In this document: positions 8,811 to 19,363 of the stretch, piece by piece
How the letters are laid out: each line of letters opens with the position of its first letter
Numbering within the stretch: the stretch's first letter is position 1
Origin: Corallococcus macrosporus DSM 14697
GTDB lineage: Bacteria > Myxococcota > Myxococcia > Myxococcales > Myxococcaceae
Length of the DNA stretch: 64,000 nt
NCBI RefSeq assembly: GCF_002305895.1
Contig: NZ_CP022203.1
Span: forward strand, 784,501-848,500
Direction of reading: 5' to 3'
Program-made: the position numbers and the translations under genes
Notes under the pieces: model-generated
Databases searched by the model: none
What the model was told of the DNA's origin: nothing
What the model saw: only the letters and a program-made list of their open reading frames with translations

Positions 8811-9506
8811 TTACAGGTTGGTGGGGCACGGCTGCGAGTGCGGCGAGCAGCCCGTGGACTGCACCTGGTAGGTCAGCTCGTACTTGCCGCCATTGCCTTC
8901 CAGCGTCGTGGTGAAGGTGCCCGTCTGGCCCCGCAGCGTGGTCCAGCCAATCTGCTCCTGCAGGTCGAAGATGTGCTCGCTCCGGTCCCAGAGCGCCACC
9001 AGCTTGCCGCCCGCGCCCACCGAGTTCGTGGTGAACTGCAGCGACGGCGGATGCGGGTTCAGCGGGTCCCAGTTGAACACCGAGTTCGGGTACACGTAGT
9101 CGCTGTTCCAGATGATGTCGGACTGGTTGTCGCCGTTGACCTCCGACTCCAGCCACGCCTCGTCCTTGCCATCCATGTCCGACACGCTGATGCAGCGCAG
9201 GGACAGCAGGTTCGCCCGCCAGAACAGCGTGTAGTAGGGCCAGTTCGGGTCACCGCCGCCACCGGGCTCGCAGGACGGGTCCGTGCACGGCTCCGGCGGC
9301 ACCAGGCTGGCCTCCTTCAACTGCTTCTCCATCGCGATGATGTCCACCGGCTTCGCGTCCGCCGCCTGCGCGTCCACGCGCTCCATCGCGTCTGCTTCCT
9401 CGGTCGGCTGCGCCGGCTCCATGCCCTCCGTGCCACAGGCCGTGAGCGCGAACACCGCGCCCATCGTCAGTCCCAGCGTCCGCCGCTTCATCGTGTTCAT
9501 CCGCAT
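8811..9506 (-). CDS. Putative lipoprotein, 231 aa
   Basis: The ATG at 9506 is preceded by GGAAG at good spacing; a second ATG at 9491 is possible. The signal ends at the lipobox LTAC (Cys24). The mature protein has an acidic, Ala/Glu-rich linker, a short GGGG stretch and an aromatic-rich beta-type domain (DPNWPYYTLFWRANLL, WNSDYVYPNSVFNWDP). Four Cys near the ends may form disulfides. No family is recognised; similar orphan lipoproteins are frequent in myxobacteria. Confidence 0.75.
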   Translation of the reverse strand: MRMNTMKRRTLGLTMGAVFALTACGTEGMEPAQPTEEADAMERVDAQAADAKPVDIIAMEKQLKEASLVPPEPCTDPSCEPGGGGDPNWPYYTLFWRANLLSLRCISVSDMDGKDEAWLESEVNGDNQSDIIWNSDYVYPNSVFNWDPLNPHPPSLQFTTNSVGAGGKLVALWDRSEHIFDLQEQIGWTTLRGQTGTFTTTLEGNGGKYELTYQVQSTGCSPHSQPCPTNL

Positions 9507-9600
9507 CTGCGCTTCCTTCAGGTGTCTGGCCCCAACAGCCTGGATACGCAGTGCTCGACGAAGTCTGGCAATTCACGGATGCACAAAAAGCAGGCGCACC

Positions 9601-10374
9601 TCACGGATGGTTGGGGTGGAGCCGGTGGCGCATGGACGTGCGCTGGTTCGTGTAGCGCGGGTTCTGGAACAGCTTGATGAGCGCCATGCCCGTCACGAAG
9701 CCGCCGATGTGCGCCCAGAAGGCCACGCCGCCGGTCGCCTCCGCGCTCACCGTGTTGAGCTGGGGCAGGCCGCTGAAGAGCTGCACGCCGAACCACCACA
9801 GCAGCACGGCCCACGCGGGCACGGGGAAGACGCGGATGAAGATGACGATGATGAACAGCATGTTCACCCGCACCCGGGGGTAGAGCAGCAGGTACGCGCC
9901 CATGACGCCGGAGATGGCGCCGGACGCGCCCACCGTGGGCACCGGCGAGCCCGGGTCCACCAGCAGGTGCGCCGCCGCCGCGGCCAGGCCGCACAGCAGG
10001 TAGAACACCACGAAGCGCAGCCGGCCCATGCTGTCCTCGACGTTGTTGCCGAAGACCCAGAAGAAGAGGCAGTTGCCCAGCAGGTGCCCCCAGCCGCCGT
10101 GCAGGAACATGGAGGTGATGGGGGTGAGGACGTTGATGGGCTCGTCGTCCACCACGCACGCCAGCCCGTCACCCAGTGGCACGGGCAGGCCCAGCGCCGC
10201 CTTGCCCGTCAGCTCGCCGGGCACCATGCCCAGGTTGCAGACGCTGGCCGCCAGCCGGAAGGCGTCCAGGCCCGCGCCCTGGATGAAGACCCAGACGAAG
10301 CCGATGGTGCCGAGCAGCAGGTACGTCACGACGGGGGTGCGGAGGGTCGGGTTGTCGTCGCTGATGGGAATCAT
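9601..10374 (-). CDS. Rhomboid family intramembrane serine protease, 257 aa
   Basis: This is a polytopic protein with about six membrane segments. The family signatures are present: HGGWGHLLGNCLFFWVFG (residues 92-109), the nucleophile motif GASGAISG with Ser151, and the catalytic His222 in AHIGGF. It cleaves transmembrane helices of substrate proteins inside the inner membrane. Start ATG at 10374. A long 65-residue section between the first helix and HGGWGH is typical of this bacterial subgroup. It is divergent from the lipoprotein at 10575. Confidence 0.93.
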   Translation of the reverse strand: MIPISDDNPTLRTPVVTYLLLGTIGFVWVFIQGAGLDAFRLAASVCNLGMVPGELTGKAALGLPVPLGDGLACVVDDEPINVLTPITSMFLHGGWGHLLGNCLFFWVFGNNVEDSMGRLRFVVFYLLCGLAAAAAHLLVDPGSPVPTVGASGAISGVMGAYLLLYPRVRVNMLFIIVIFIRVFPVPAWAVLLWWFGVQLFSGLPQLNTVSAEATGGVAFWAHIGGFVTGMALIKLFQNPRYTNQRTSMRHRLHPNHP

Positions 10375-10574
10375 GGTGGGGCTCCATCATGCGCATCCCC
10401 AGGGCGGGCGCGGCGGCGGAGCGGCGTTGGATGTGCGGCGCTGGACGCATGGCCGCCCATACGGGCCGCGCGGGTGGGATGCTTGCCCTGGGAAACCATC
10501 CCCGGGGAAACTTGGCGGCGGGAAGAAGGTTGAGGGATGTTGAGCCGCCTCACACTCCCGCGGAGTCTTGAGAA

Positions 10575-11099
10575 ATGAACCTGTCGATGCTGTCGCGCGG
10601 CGCCGCCGCGCTCCTCGTGGTCGCCACCCTGTCCCTCACCACCGCGGGTTGCGCCGGCCGCCGCCGCGAGGCCTTCCTGCTGGAGAAGGCGCGCAACCAC
10701 GTCTACCGCAAGCCCGTGGCGGAGGTGTACCCGCAGGCGCTCGCCCTGCTGAAGGAGAAGGGCTACTCCTTCAGGGCGGGCCAGAGCGGCTACGAGGCCA
10801 CCACCGAGTGGTTGATGCAGGGCGCCCCGTCCTCGCTGGGCACCACCCAGGTGCGCTACCTGGTGCGCGGCATCGAGAAGGGCCCGGGCCAGTGCTCGGT
10901 GGAGTTCACCCGCCAGCTCGTCACGGAGTCCGCGGGCGCCGCGAACACCTCCGGCCGCGCGCGTGAAATCTCCGAGCCCGCCGTCCGCGCCGACGGCGGC
11001 AACATCACCCGGGACGAGGCGCTGGAGTGGGAGCTGGTGCAGCGCGTGGACGCCGAGTCCGCGACCGCCCTGCGCGCCGAGTCCGAGAAGATTCAGTAG
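10575..11099 (+). CDS. Putative lipoprotein, 174 aa
   Basis: The ATG at 10575 begins a signal peptide ending TTAGC (Cys26). The mature domain of about 145 residues (start YRKPVAEVYPQALALLKEKG) looks like a small alpha/beta lipoprotein domain seen in many myxobacterial envelope proteins. It has no catalytic motif. It ends 4 bp before the convergent stop of the RNase Z gene. Confidence 0.8.
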   Translation: MNLSMLSRGAAALLVVATLSLTTAGCAGRRREAFLLEKARNHVYRKPVAEVYPQALALLKEKGYSFRAGQSGYEATTEWLMQGAPSSLGTTQVRYLVRGIEKGPGQCSVEFTRQLVTESAGAANTSGRAREISEPAVRADGGNITRDEALEWELVQRVDAESATALRAESEKIQ

Positions 11100-11102
11100 C
11101 CG

Positions 11103-12026
11103 TCAGTCACGCAGGGGCAGCTCGACGGTGAAGCCGTCGAACGCCACCTCCACCGGCCCCTGGTACTCCTCGCGCGCCTGCGTGAGCAGCTTCGAGGGGT
11201 CGGTGTCGTGACGGCTGGAGAGGTGGGTGAGCACCAGCCGCCGCGCGCCCGCCTCCTTCGCCACGCGCGCCGCCTCCCGCGCCGTGGAGTGCCGGGTCTC
11301 CATCGCCCGCTCCTGCTCATCGTCGGAGAAGGTGGACTCGTGGACCAGCAGGTCCGCGTCGTTCGCGGCCTTCACCAGGGCGGGGCAGGGCCGCGTGTCC
11401 CCGGAGATGACCAGCTTGCGCCCGGGGCGCGGCGCGCCCAGCACGTCCTCCGGCTTCACCGTGCGCCCGTCCTCCAGCGTCACCGGCTCGCCCCGCTGGA
11501 GCTTGCCGAAGCTGGGGCCCTCCGGCACGCCCAGCGCGCGCGCCGTCTCCAGGTTGAAGCGCCCGGGCCGCTCGTCCTCCACCAGCGCGTAGCCCAGCGC
11601 GTTGATGCGGTGGTCCACGCCCACCGCGTGCACCGCGTAGCCCTTGCGCGGCACCACGTCCCCGTCCTTCAGTTCGTGAATCTCCACCGGGAAGGACAAG
11701 GACTCCACGCCCAGGTGGACGGCCTGGTGGAGCAGGCGCCTGGCGGAGGGCGGGCCGTAGAGGTGGATGGGCTCGGAGCGCCCCGTCATGCCCAGCGTGC
11801 GCAGGAAGCCGATGATGCCCAGGTAGTGGTCCGCGTGGAAGTGCGTGAAGAACACCGCGTCCACGGTGAAGCCGGTGCCGTAGCGCACCATCTGCCGCTG
11901 GCTGCCCTCGCCGCAGTCGAAGAGCAGCAGGTCCGCGTGCGCCTTCACCGCCAGTCCGGACAGGTTCCGGTGCAGCGTGGGCTGCGCGGCGGAGGTACCG
12001 AGGAACGTGAGCCTGAGGAGGGACAT
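11103..12026 (-). CDS. rnz: Ribonuclease Z, 307 aa
   Basis: This is a metallo-beta-lactamase-fold endonuclease that removes the 3' trailer of tRNA precursors. The Zn-binding motif HFHADH sits at residues 62-67, the substrate-contact region is GEGSQRQM (40-47), and later ligands are in ISGDTRP, HESTFSD and LTHLSSRH. The length fits the short bacterial RNase Z type. The start is ATG at 12026 (MSLLRLTFLGTSAAQPT); a longer frame upstream is not needed. Divergent from the DUF2293 gene. Confidence 0.95.
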   Translation of the reverse strand: MSLLRLTFLGTSAAQPTLHRNLSGLAVKAHADLLLFDCGEGSQRQMVRYGTGFTVDAVFFTHFHADHYLGIIGFLRTLGMTGRSEPIHLYGPPSARRLLHQAVHLGVESLSFPVEIHELKDGDVVPRKGYAVHAVGVDHRINALGYALVEDERPGRFNLETARALGVPEGPSFGKLQRGEPVTLEDGRTVKPEDVLGAPRPGRKLVISGDTRPCPALVKAANDADLLVHESTFSDDEQERAMETRHSTAREAARVAKEAGARRLVLTHLSSRHDTDPSKLLTQAREEYQGPVEVAFDGFTVELPLRD

Positions 12027-12145
12027 GCCGGCACTTCCCACGCGTTGAGGGCCTCCCGCGCCAGGATGCTGCCGGCGCGAGGGGGCCATTTACCAGGGTT
12101 GGAGGCACCCATGCTATGTGGCCGCCCCCGACCTCGGACCTCACC

Positions 12146-12823
<678 letters not shown>

Positions 12824-12857
12824 GCGGCGGCGCGCGCACATGACCTGCACGGCGGGG

Positions 12858-12913
12858 TTACTGACCCGGTGTTCAGAAACCTTGTGCGGTTAGTGACCGG
12901 CGGGTTAGAAACC
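12858..12913. promoter_or_regulatory. Pair of 24-bp direct repeats upstream of the TetR/RND operon (probable operator)
   Basis: Repeat A (12858-12881) and repeat B (12890-12913) share 18 of 24 bases, including TGACC near the left and AGAAACC at the right end. They start 32 bp apart, close to three helical turns, and lie 9 bp before the TetR start. This fits autoregulation by the TetR protein. Confidence 0.6.
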
Positions 12914-12921
12914 CGGCGGTC

Positions 12922-13692
12922 ATGGCTCGTCCCGCGGACCCCCACGCTCGCAGTGCCCTGGTGGCCGCCGCCCGGTCGGAGTTCGTCCGCCGGGGGCTGA
13001 AGGGGGCGCGCATCGAGGACATCACCGCCGCGTGCGGGCTGTCCAAGGGCGCCTTCTATCTCCACTTCCCCTCGAAGGAGGCGCTGTTCGAGGAGGTGGT
13101 GGGGCACTTCCAGGCCGGGCTGGCGGACCTCAACGAGCGGCGCATGGCGGCCATCGAGCGCTTCTTCGAGGCGCACGGCATCCCCGGCGAGCAGGACAGG
13201 CTCGAGCGCAGCGAGCGCTTCCAGCGGTTCCTCCAAATCGAGACGGCGCATGATTTGGAGGCCCTGGAGTGGGTCTGGCAGTTCCGGGACGTGTCCCTGG
13301 TGCTCACCAACGGCAGCCAGGGCACGCCGTTCGAATCCCTGCTGTGGCGCGTGACGGACGGGCAGGTGGAGCGCATCGCCCGGGACTTCCGGCGCCTGCA
13401 GCGGGCCGGCGCGGTGGACCCGGCGCTGGACGCGCACATCTTCGCCACCTTCATCGTGGGCGCCTTCCTGCTGCTCACCACCCAGATGGCGCGGATGGAG
13501 GAGAAGCCGGACCTGACCGCGTGGGCGCACACGCTCCACCGGCTGTGCCACCAGGGCACCCTGCCCACGCACCTGTCCGTCCCCGCCGTGGCGCCGCCGC
13601 CCGCGCGTGCGCCCCGCGCCCCTTCGAAGCGCACGGCGCGCCGGCCCCGCGCCGCCCCCCAGAAACGCCAGACGCCGAGGAAACGTCCGTGA
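12922..13692 (+). CDS. TetR family transcriptional regulator, 256 aa
   Basis: The N-terminal helix-turn-helix spans residues about 10-56 (GLKGARIEDITAACGLSKGA, then FYLHFPSKEALFEEVV), the standard TetR form. The ligand-binding domain follows to about residue 215. The last 45 residues are an unusual Pro/Arg/Lys-rich tail, longer than in normal TetR proteins. It overlaps the efflux adaptor gene by GTGA and surely shares its mRNA, so it probably represses its own efflux operon until an inducer binds. Tandem direct repeats just upstream are the likely operator. Confidence 0.92.
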   Translation: MARPADPHARSALVAAARSEFVRRGLKGARIEDITAACGLSKGAFYLHFPSKEALFEEVVGHFQAGLADLNERRMAAIERFFEAHGIPGEQDRLERSERFQRFLQIETAHDLEALEWVWQFRDVSLVLTNGSQGTPFESLLWRVTDGQVERIARDFRRLQRAGAVDPALDAHIFATFIVGAFLLLTTQMARMEEKPDLTAWAHTLHRLCHQGTLPTHLSVPAVAPPPARAPRAPSKRTARRPRAAPQKRQTPRKRP

Positions 13693-14798
13693 AGCCCACC
13701 CAGAAACCGTCCGCTGTCCGAGTGCTCGCCGCCGCGGGGCTGGCCTCCGCCGCGCTGTCGCTGACCGCCTGCCAGAAGGCGGATGCCTCCGCGTCGCCGC
13801 CCGCCAGGGCCGCCGCGCCCGCGGGCCCGCCCGCGGTGACGGTCGTCTCCGCGCGGACGGTGCAGGCCACCCCGAGCGAGCAGGTGACGGGCACCCTGTA
13901 TCCCGCGCAGGGGCTGATGGTGGGCTTCGAGGTGGGCGGCCGGCTCTCCGCGGTGCAGGTGACGAAGGGGCAGGCGGTGAAGAAGGGCGAGGTGCTGGCG
14001 CGGCTCGACCCGGAGATTTCCGACGCGCAGGTGGCCCAGGCCGAGGCCGCGGTGGCCGCCGCCGAGGCCGCGCACACCCTGGCCGCCGACGTGGCCGCCC
14101 GCAACGAGAAGCTCCAGGAGCAGGGCGGGGTGAGCGAGGTGGCGCACCGCACCGCCACGGCCAACGCCGCGCAGGCCCGCGCGCAGTGGCTGGCCGCCCA
14201 GGCGCAGCTCGCCCAGGCGCGCGCGTCCCGGCGCCGGCATGACCTGCGGGCGCCCTTCGACGGCACCATCATCGACGCGCCGGAGCAGACGGGCGCGACG
14301 GTGGCGCCCGGCACGCCGCTGTTCAAGCTGGAGCGGCTGGACACGCTGCTCTTGAAGACGACGGTGTCGGAGGCGCTGCGCTCGCAGCTCAAGCCCGGCG
14401 CCCGGGTGCGCGTGGAGTCGGTGGGCGCGCGCGTGTCCTCGGAGGAGGCGGTGGTGCGCACCATCCTGCCCTCCGCGGACCCCGCCACGCGCCGCGTCCC
14501 CGTGGAGCTGGCCGTGCCCAACGCGGACGGCCGCTTCGTGGCGCACACGCTGGCGCGGGCCGCCCTCTCCCTGGGGGAGGCGCGGGACGCCCAGGTGCTG
14601 CCGGGCAGCGCGCTGTCCGCGCTCAACGGGGACCACGTCTGGGTGGTGACGTCCGGCCAGGTGCACCGCGTGGACGTGCAGGTGCTGGAGCGGCGCGAGC
14701 AGGGGGAGGTGGTGGTGCTCGCCGCCTCGCCGCTCGGCTCGGTCGTCGACCATCCCACGCCGGCCCTGTCGCAGGGCGCCCGCGTCTCCGTGAAGTGA
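13689..14798 (+). CDS. RND efflux periplasmic adaptor (membrane fusion protein), lipoprotein, 369 aa
   Basis: The GTG start at 13689 overlaps the TetR stop codon. The signal ends at a lipobox (SLTAC, Cys28), so the protein is anchored to the inner membrane. The AcrA/HlyD plan is clear: lipoyl half (VGFEVGGRLSAVQVTKGQAV), Ala-rich helical hairpin (residues about 115-180), second lipoyl half (DLRAPFDGTIID), then a beta barrel. It bridges the RND pump to an outer-membrane channel; no channel gene is in the operon. Confidence 0.93.
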   Translation: MKPTQKPSAVRVLAAAGLASAALSLTACQKADASASPPARAAAPAGPPAVTVVSARTVQATPSEQVTGTLYPAQGLMVGFEVGGRLSAVQVTKGQAVKKGEVLARLDPEISDAQVAQAEAAVAAAEAAHTLAADVAARNEKLQEQGGVSEVAHRTATANAAQARAQWLAAQAQLAQARASRRRHDLRAPFDGTIIDAPEQTGATVAPGTPLFKLERLDTLLLKTTVSEALRSQLKPGARVRVESVGARVSSEEAVVRTILPSADPATRRVPVELAVPNADGRFVAHTLARAALSLGEARDAQVLPGSALSALNGDHVWVVTSGQVHRVDVQVLERREQGEVVVLAASPLGSVVDHPTPALSQGARVSVK

Positions 14799-14810
14799 GG
14801 GGGCCCCGCC

Positions 14811-17800
14811 ATGCTGCTCAGTGACGTCTCCATCCGCAGGCCCGTCTTCACCGCGATGATGTCGCTGTGCCTCGTCGTGCTCGGCCTCATGGGCCTGGGC
14901 CGCCTGGGCACGGACCTCTACCCGGACGTGTCCTTCCCGGTGGTGGTCATCAACACCGTCTACAAGGGCGCGGGCCCTGGCGAAATCGAAACGCAGGTCG
15001 TCAAACCCATTGAAGACGCCGTCGCCGGCATCAGCGGCGTGGACAAGATCCACTCCTTCAGCCGGGAGAACGTGGGCATCGTGGTGGTGCAGTTCAAGCT
15101 GACCGCCCCGCTGGACCGCGCGGTGCAGGACGTGCGCGACAAGGTCGCTGGCATCGTCAGCCGGCTGCCCCAGGACGCGGACGCGCCCGTCATCGGCCGC
15201 GTGGACCTGGGCGCCACGCCCATCCTCACCTACGCCGTCTCCGCCGAGCTGCCGTCCCAGGAGCTGCGCCGGCTCATCGATGACCGCGTCAAGCCCGCGC
15301 TGGCCCAGCTGGAGGGCGCCGCCGAGGTGCGCGTCACCGGCGGTGACACGCGCGAGGTGCAGATCGACATCGATTTGGACAAGGCGCGCGCGGCGGGCGT
15401 GTCGCCGCTGGGCATCGCGCAGCGCGTGGCGTCGGAGAACCTGGACCTGCCCGCGGGCCGGCTCCAGCTGGGCGCCTCCGAGATGACGGTGCGCTCGCTG
15501 GGGCAGTTCCAGAACGTGGAGGAGCTCCGCGACCTGCCCGTGGCCCGCAGCGGCACCGGCGCGCAGGTGCGGCTGGGGGAGATTGCCTCCGTGACGGACG
15601 GCGTGGCCGAGCGCCGCACCCTGGCGCGCCTCAACGGGCAGGACGCCGTCATCCTGGAAATCGTCAAGCAGCCGGGCTCCAACACCGTGGCCGTGAGCGA
15701 GGCGGTGCAGCGGGTGATGGCGCAGATGGGCACGGTGGTGGGGCACGGCTTCCAGGCCACGCTGCTCATCAACCAGTCAGACCTCATCGAGGAGAACGCG
15801 CACGAGGTCTGGGTGGCGCTCATCTTCGGCGGCGCCATGGCGGTGCTCATCATCCTCGTCTTCCTGCTGGACGTGCGCGGCACCTTCATCTCCTCGCTGG
15901 CGCTGCCCACCTCCGTGCTGGGCACCTTCTTCGTGATGTACGTGCTGGACTACACGCTCAACCAGATGACCCTGCTGGGCCTGTCGCTGGCCATTGGCCT
16001 GCTCATCGACGACGCGGTGGTGGTGCGCGAGGCGATTACGCACCGGCTGGAGAAGGGCGAGGACCCGGTGAGCGCCGCGTCCAACGGCACCAAGGACGTG
16101 GGCCTGGCGGTGCTCGCCACCACGCTGTCCCTGGTGGCGGTGTTCGTGCCGGTGGCCTTCATGCCCGGCATCGTGGGCCAGTTCTTCCGGCAGTTCGGCA
16201 TCACCATCTCCGTGGCGGTGATGATTTCGCTGTTCATCTCCTTCACGCTGGACCCGATGATGTCCGCGCGGCTGGCGAAGCGGCGCATGCCGGGCGAGGT
16301 CCGCGAGGAGAACGCGGTGGCCGCCGCGCTGCGCCGCTTCCTGGACGGCACCGAGCGCGTCTACGAGTCCATCCTCCGCTGGGTGCTGGCGCACAAGTGG
16401 ACCACGCTGGCGCTCACCGTGCTGCTGCTGGTGGTGTCCTTCGGCGGCGCCAGCCGCCTGGGCGTGGAGTTCATGCCCGCCGAGGACCGCTCGCAGTTCT
16501 TCGTGGACCTGACGCTGCCGGACTCGGCCAGCCTCCGGGAGACGGAGGCCCGCACCGCCGAGGCCGAGGCGCTGCTGCGCCAGCTTCCCGAGGTGACGGA
16601 CATCTACGCCATCGTCGGCAAGGACGGCGATGTGAACAAGTCCCGCATGCGCGTGCTCACGGTGGGCAAGAACGAGCGCGCCAAGGGCGTGCAGGTCCTG
16701 AAGGAGGAGGCGCGCGCGCTGCTGGTGCCCGGGCTGAGGTCCACGCGGGTGAACCTGAGCGACCCGCCCATCCTGGAGGGCCTGGGCGACTACTACCCCA
16801 TCATGGTGCTCATCACCGGGCCGGACCTGGCGCGGGCCAACGAGGAGGCCGAGCGCGTCGCCAGCATCCTGCGCGACCTGCCGGGCACCGCGGACGTGCG
16901 CGTGGAGTCCAACCCGCCCAAGCCGGAGCTGCAGGTGCTCATCGACCGGGCCCGCGCCAGCGACGTGGACCTGCACGCGGGCGCGCTGGCCACGCAGCTC
17001 CGCCTGGCCATTGGCGGTGACGTGGTGGCCAAGCTGCGCGAGGGCACCACGGAGACGGACATCCGCGTGCGCCTGTCGGAGAAGGACCGCGCCACGCCGG
17101 AGCGCGTGCGCCAACTGGAAGTCTATACGCCGGGCGGCCTGCGCCCGCTGACGGACGTGGCGCGCGTGGAGCTGAAGAACGGCCCCAGCCTCATCGAGCA
17201 TGAGAACCGCGAGCGGCAGATTGCCGTGTACTCGCAGTTGGGGCCTGGCGCGGCGCTGGGGGACATCACCCGCGAGCTGAAGGCGCGGGTGGCCGCGCAG
17301 CCGCTGCCGCCGGGCTACGCGCTCATCTACGAAGGGCAGATGAAGAACCTGGACGAGCAGAACGACGCCTTCGGGGCGGCGTTCGGGCTGGCCTTCGTCT
17401 TCATCTACATGGTGCTCGCCAGCCAGTTCGAGTCCTACAAGCACCCCTTCACCATCATGGTGTCGCTGCCGCTGGCCCTGGTGGGCGCGCTGCTGGGCCT
17501 GGTGGTGACGGGCTTCCACCTGTCCATGGGCGCCATGATTGGCGTCATCCTGCTGATGGGCCTGGTGACGAAGAACGCCATCCTCCTCATCGACGGCGCG
17601 CTGCAGAACCTGCGGGAAGGGGACTCGGTGGACCAGGCGCTGCTGAAGGCGGGCCCCCGCCGGCTGCGGCCCATCCTGATGACCAGCGCCGCCATGGCCA
17701 TCGCCATGGTGCCCACGGCGGTGGGCACGGGCACGGGCTCGGAGTTCCGCGCGCCCATGGCCATCGCGGTGATTGGCGGCGTCATCACCTCCACCTTCCT

Positions 17801-17930
17801 CACGCTGCTGGTGGTGCCGGTGGTGTTCGCCTTCATGGAGCGCGTGGGCTTCAAGCGCCGCCGCGCCACGGACGGTGACGCCGCCGCGCCCCCGCCGGAG
17901 GTGGAGTCCGAGCGCGGCCGGGCGGCCTGA
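14811..17930 (+). CDS. RND efflux transporter permease (AcrB/HAE type), 1039 aa
   Basis: This is a proton-driven multidrug or hydrophobic-compound efflux pump of the inner membrane. The length and the twelve membrane helices with two large periplasmic loops fit the family. The proton-relay aspartates are present in [10 protein letters not shown] (Asp400, Asp401). The start [19 protein letters not shown] is typical. It lies 12 bp after the adaptor gene, third in the TetR operon. Sequence features such as [18 protein letters not shown] match the hydrophobe/amphiphile class rather than heavy-metal pumps. Confidence 0.95.
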   Translation: MLLSDVSIRRPVFTAMMSLCLVVLGLMGLGRLGTDLYPDVSFPVVVINTVYKGAGPGEIETQVVKPIEDAVAGISGVDKIHSFSRENVGIVVVQFKLTAPLDRAVQDVRDKVAGIVSRLPQDADAPVIGRVDLGATPILTYAVSAELPSQELRRLIDDRVKPALAQLEGAAEVRVTGGDTREVQIDIDLDKARAAGVSPLGIAQRVASENLDLPAGRLQLGASEMTVRSLGQFQNVEELRDLPVARSGTGAQVRLGEIASVTDGVAERRTLARLNGQDAVILEIVKQPGSNTVAVSEAVQRVMAQMGTVVGHGFQATLLINQSDLIEENAHEVWVALIFGGAMAVLIILVFLLDVRGTFISSLALPTSVLGTFFVMYVLDYTLNQMTLLGLSLAIGLLIDDAVVVREAITHRLEKGEDPVSAASNGTKDVGLAVLATTLSLVAVFVPVAFMPGIVGQFFRQFGITISVAVMISLFISFTLDPMMSARLAKRRMPGEVREENAVAAALRRFLDGTERVYESILRWVLAHKWTTLALTVLLLVVSFGGASRLGVEFMPAEDRSQFFVDLTLPDSASLRETEARTAEAEALLRQLPEVTDIYAIVGKDGDVNKSRMRVLTVGKNERAKGVQVLKEEARALLVPGLRSTRVNLSDPPILEGLGDYYPIMVLITGPDLARANEEAERVASILRDLPGTADVRVESNPPKPELQVLIDRARASDVDLHAGALATQLRLAIGGDVVAKLREGTTETDIRVRLSEKDRATPERVRQLEVYTPGGLRPLTDVARVELKNGPSLIEHENRERQIAVYSQLGPGAALGDITRELKARVAAQPLPPGYALIYEGQMKNLDEQNDAFGAAFGLAFVFIYMVLASQFESYKHPFTIMVSLPLALVGALLGLVVTGFHLSMGAMIGVILLMGLVTKNAILLIDGALQNLREGDSVDQALLKAGPRRLRPILMTSAAMAIAMVPTAVGTGTGSEFRAPMAIAVIGGVITSTFLTLLVVPVVFAFMERVGFKRRRATDGDAAAPPPEVESERGRAA

Positions 17931-17937
17931 GGCGAAA

Positions 17938-17956
17938 GGGGGGCGCTCAGCCCCCC
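17938..17956. terminator. G/C stem-loop at the convergent end of the RND operon
   Basis: GGGGGGC and GCCCCCC form a 7-bp stem around a 5-base loop. The loop holds the stop codon of the opposing gene (17947-17949), so it may end both transcripts. Confidence 0.5.
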
Positions 17957-18696
17957 GCGTACAGCGGCGACATGGCGTCGATGATGGCGCCCATCAGCCG
18001 CTGGCCCTCGGGCGTGTCCGGGCAGAGGCCGCCCCAGACGAGCGTGAGGCGGTCCGCCACCGGGCGGAAGTACATGCGGCCCCGCATGCGGACGCGCTCG
18101 TAGCTCTCCCGGCCCACGAGGTAGTCCTCCTCCGGCACGCCGAAGACGGCGTAGTACGTGAGGTCCGGCGCCTGGGCGTCCTGCACCCGGTGCAGCCCGC
18201 TGGGGATGAAGCACGCCACGTCCGCCAGGTGCCAGGGGCCCTCGCGGCCCTGGCGCACGTCCAGCACCTCGAAGCACATCTTCGACGCGGGGCAGCCCAG
18301 CTCCCCGGCCGTGAGGAAGTTGTAGTCGAGCCGCGGAATCTCCAGCATCTCCTCCAGGTCCACCCGGCCGTCCCGGGTGAAGCCCCACGGGCTGCCATCC
18401 CGCTTGTACGAGCGGATGCCGTAGGCGCCGTAGAAGACGTTGTACCAGGGGCTGTGCGGGTTGAAGTAATCCGAGCACCCCGCCCCGGACGAGAAGTCCC
18501 CGATGGTGAAGGCCACCAGCAGGTCCATCAGCCGCTTGGTGTCGAAGGCCATGAACGGCTCATGCGCCACCGCCCCAATCGACCCGCGAATGGCGGGAAC
18601 CGGCGTCGCGATGCCTGCCTCCGCCAGGAAGTTCCTCTTCCCCGGCAACGGCGTGGCCTTCATGGCCAGGATGGCGAGCTCTCGTTGCAGACCCAT
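17947..18696 (-). CDS. Hypothetical protein, 249 aa
   Basis: The start ATG at 18696 (MGLQREL) follows GAGGGGGTAGGAATT. There is no signal peptide or membrane segment. Conserved-looking stretches include SSGAGCSDYFNPHSPWYNVF and WHLADVACFIPSGLHRVQ, with six Cys in total. No known domain is recognised; similar cytoplasmic orphans are common in myxobacteria. It is divergent from the DUF2378 gene with about 50 bp between, so the two may share a control region. Confidence 0.7.
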   Translation of the reverse strand: MGLQRELAILAMKATPLPGKRNFLAEAGIATPVPAIRGSIGAVAHEPFMAFDTKRLMDLLVAFTIGDFSSGAGCSDYFNPHSPWYNVFYGAYGIRSYKRDGSPWGFTRDGRVDLEEMLEIPRLDYNFLTAGELGCPASKMCFEVLDVRQGREGPWHLADVACFIPSGLHRVQDAQAPDLTYYAVFGVPEEDYLVGRESYERVRMRGRMYFRPVADRLTLVWGGLCPDTPEGQRLMGAIIDAMSPLYAGG

Positions 18697-18751
18697 GGAA
18701 TTCCTACCCCCTCGGCGCACATCCTAGTGGAGGCAGGGTACACTGGTGAAC

Positions 18752-19309
18752 ATGCCGGAGAAGCTGGTCTTCGAGCACACCTTGGAAGGCCTCTTCGTGC
18801 GGGGGCTGGGCGCTCGCGTCACCCCCGCGCTCCGTGAGCGGCTGCGCGAGGTGGGCGTGGACCTGGAGCGCAAGCTTCAGCCCGCCTATGCCTTTGAGAC
18901 GTGGTGCTCCGCCGTGCGTGTGGCCGCGCGCGAGCTGCACGCCGACGTGCCCGACGACGTGGGCTACGCCTTGCTGGGTGAGCGCATGGTGGACGGCTAC
19001 CGGGAGACGGTGCTGGGCCGCGCCGCCTTTGGCGTGATTCAGCTTCTGGGCCCCCGCCGGTGCGTGAGCCGCGCCCGGCAGATGTTCCGCTCCGGGAACA
19101 ACTACACGGAGACGCGCCTGGATGACGTGTCCCCCACCGAAGTGGACCTGTGGATGAACGAGGCCGGCGTCATCCGCTACTTCACGCAGGGCGCGCTGCG
19201 CGCGGGCCTGCGCGCCGTGGGAGCGCCGCACGCGGAGGTCGAGGTGCGCGCCTTCTCGGACGAAGACGTCACCTACCGGCTCACCTGGCGCGGCGGGGGC
19301 GAAGCCTGA
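18752..19309 (+). CDS. DUF2378 family protein (TIGR02265), 185 aa
   Basis: The start could be ATG 18752 or GTG 18746; both follow GGAGG. The opening MPEKLVFEHTLEGLFVRGLG is the recognisable start of this family, which is nearly restricted to myxobacteria and present there in many copies. The remainder follows the pattern: YALLGERMVDGYRETVLGRA, a middle helix pair, then a basic strand-rich end. The size of about 180 residues is the family norm. Function is unknown; the fold has been suggested to be HNOB-like, which I cannot test here. Confidence 0.85.
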   Translation: MPEKLVFEHTLEGLFVRGLGARVTPALRERLREVGVDLERKLQPAYAFETWCSAVRVAARELHADVPDDVGYALLGERMVDGYRETVLGRAAFGVIQLLGPRRCVSRARQMFRSGNNYTETRLDDVSPTEVDLWMNEAGVIRYFTQGALRAGLRAVGAPHAEVEVRAFSDEDVTYRLTWRGGGEA

Positions 19310-19363
19310 GCGGGCTGGAGGTCTCCGGGCGGAAGCCCGCCGGCTCCAGCCCGGAGGCGCGGG

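Noticed and set aside
13056-15746. 896-codon open frame on the minus strand
   Set aside because: It lies opposite the TetR and RND genes, has low-complexity His/Gly/Arg composition and no domain.
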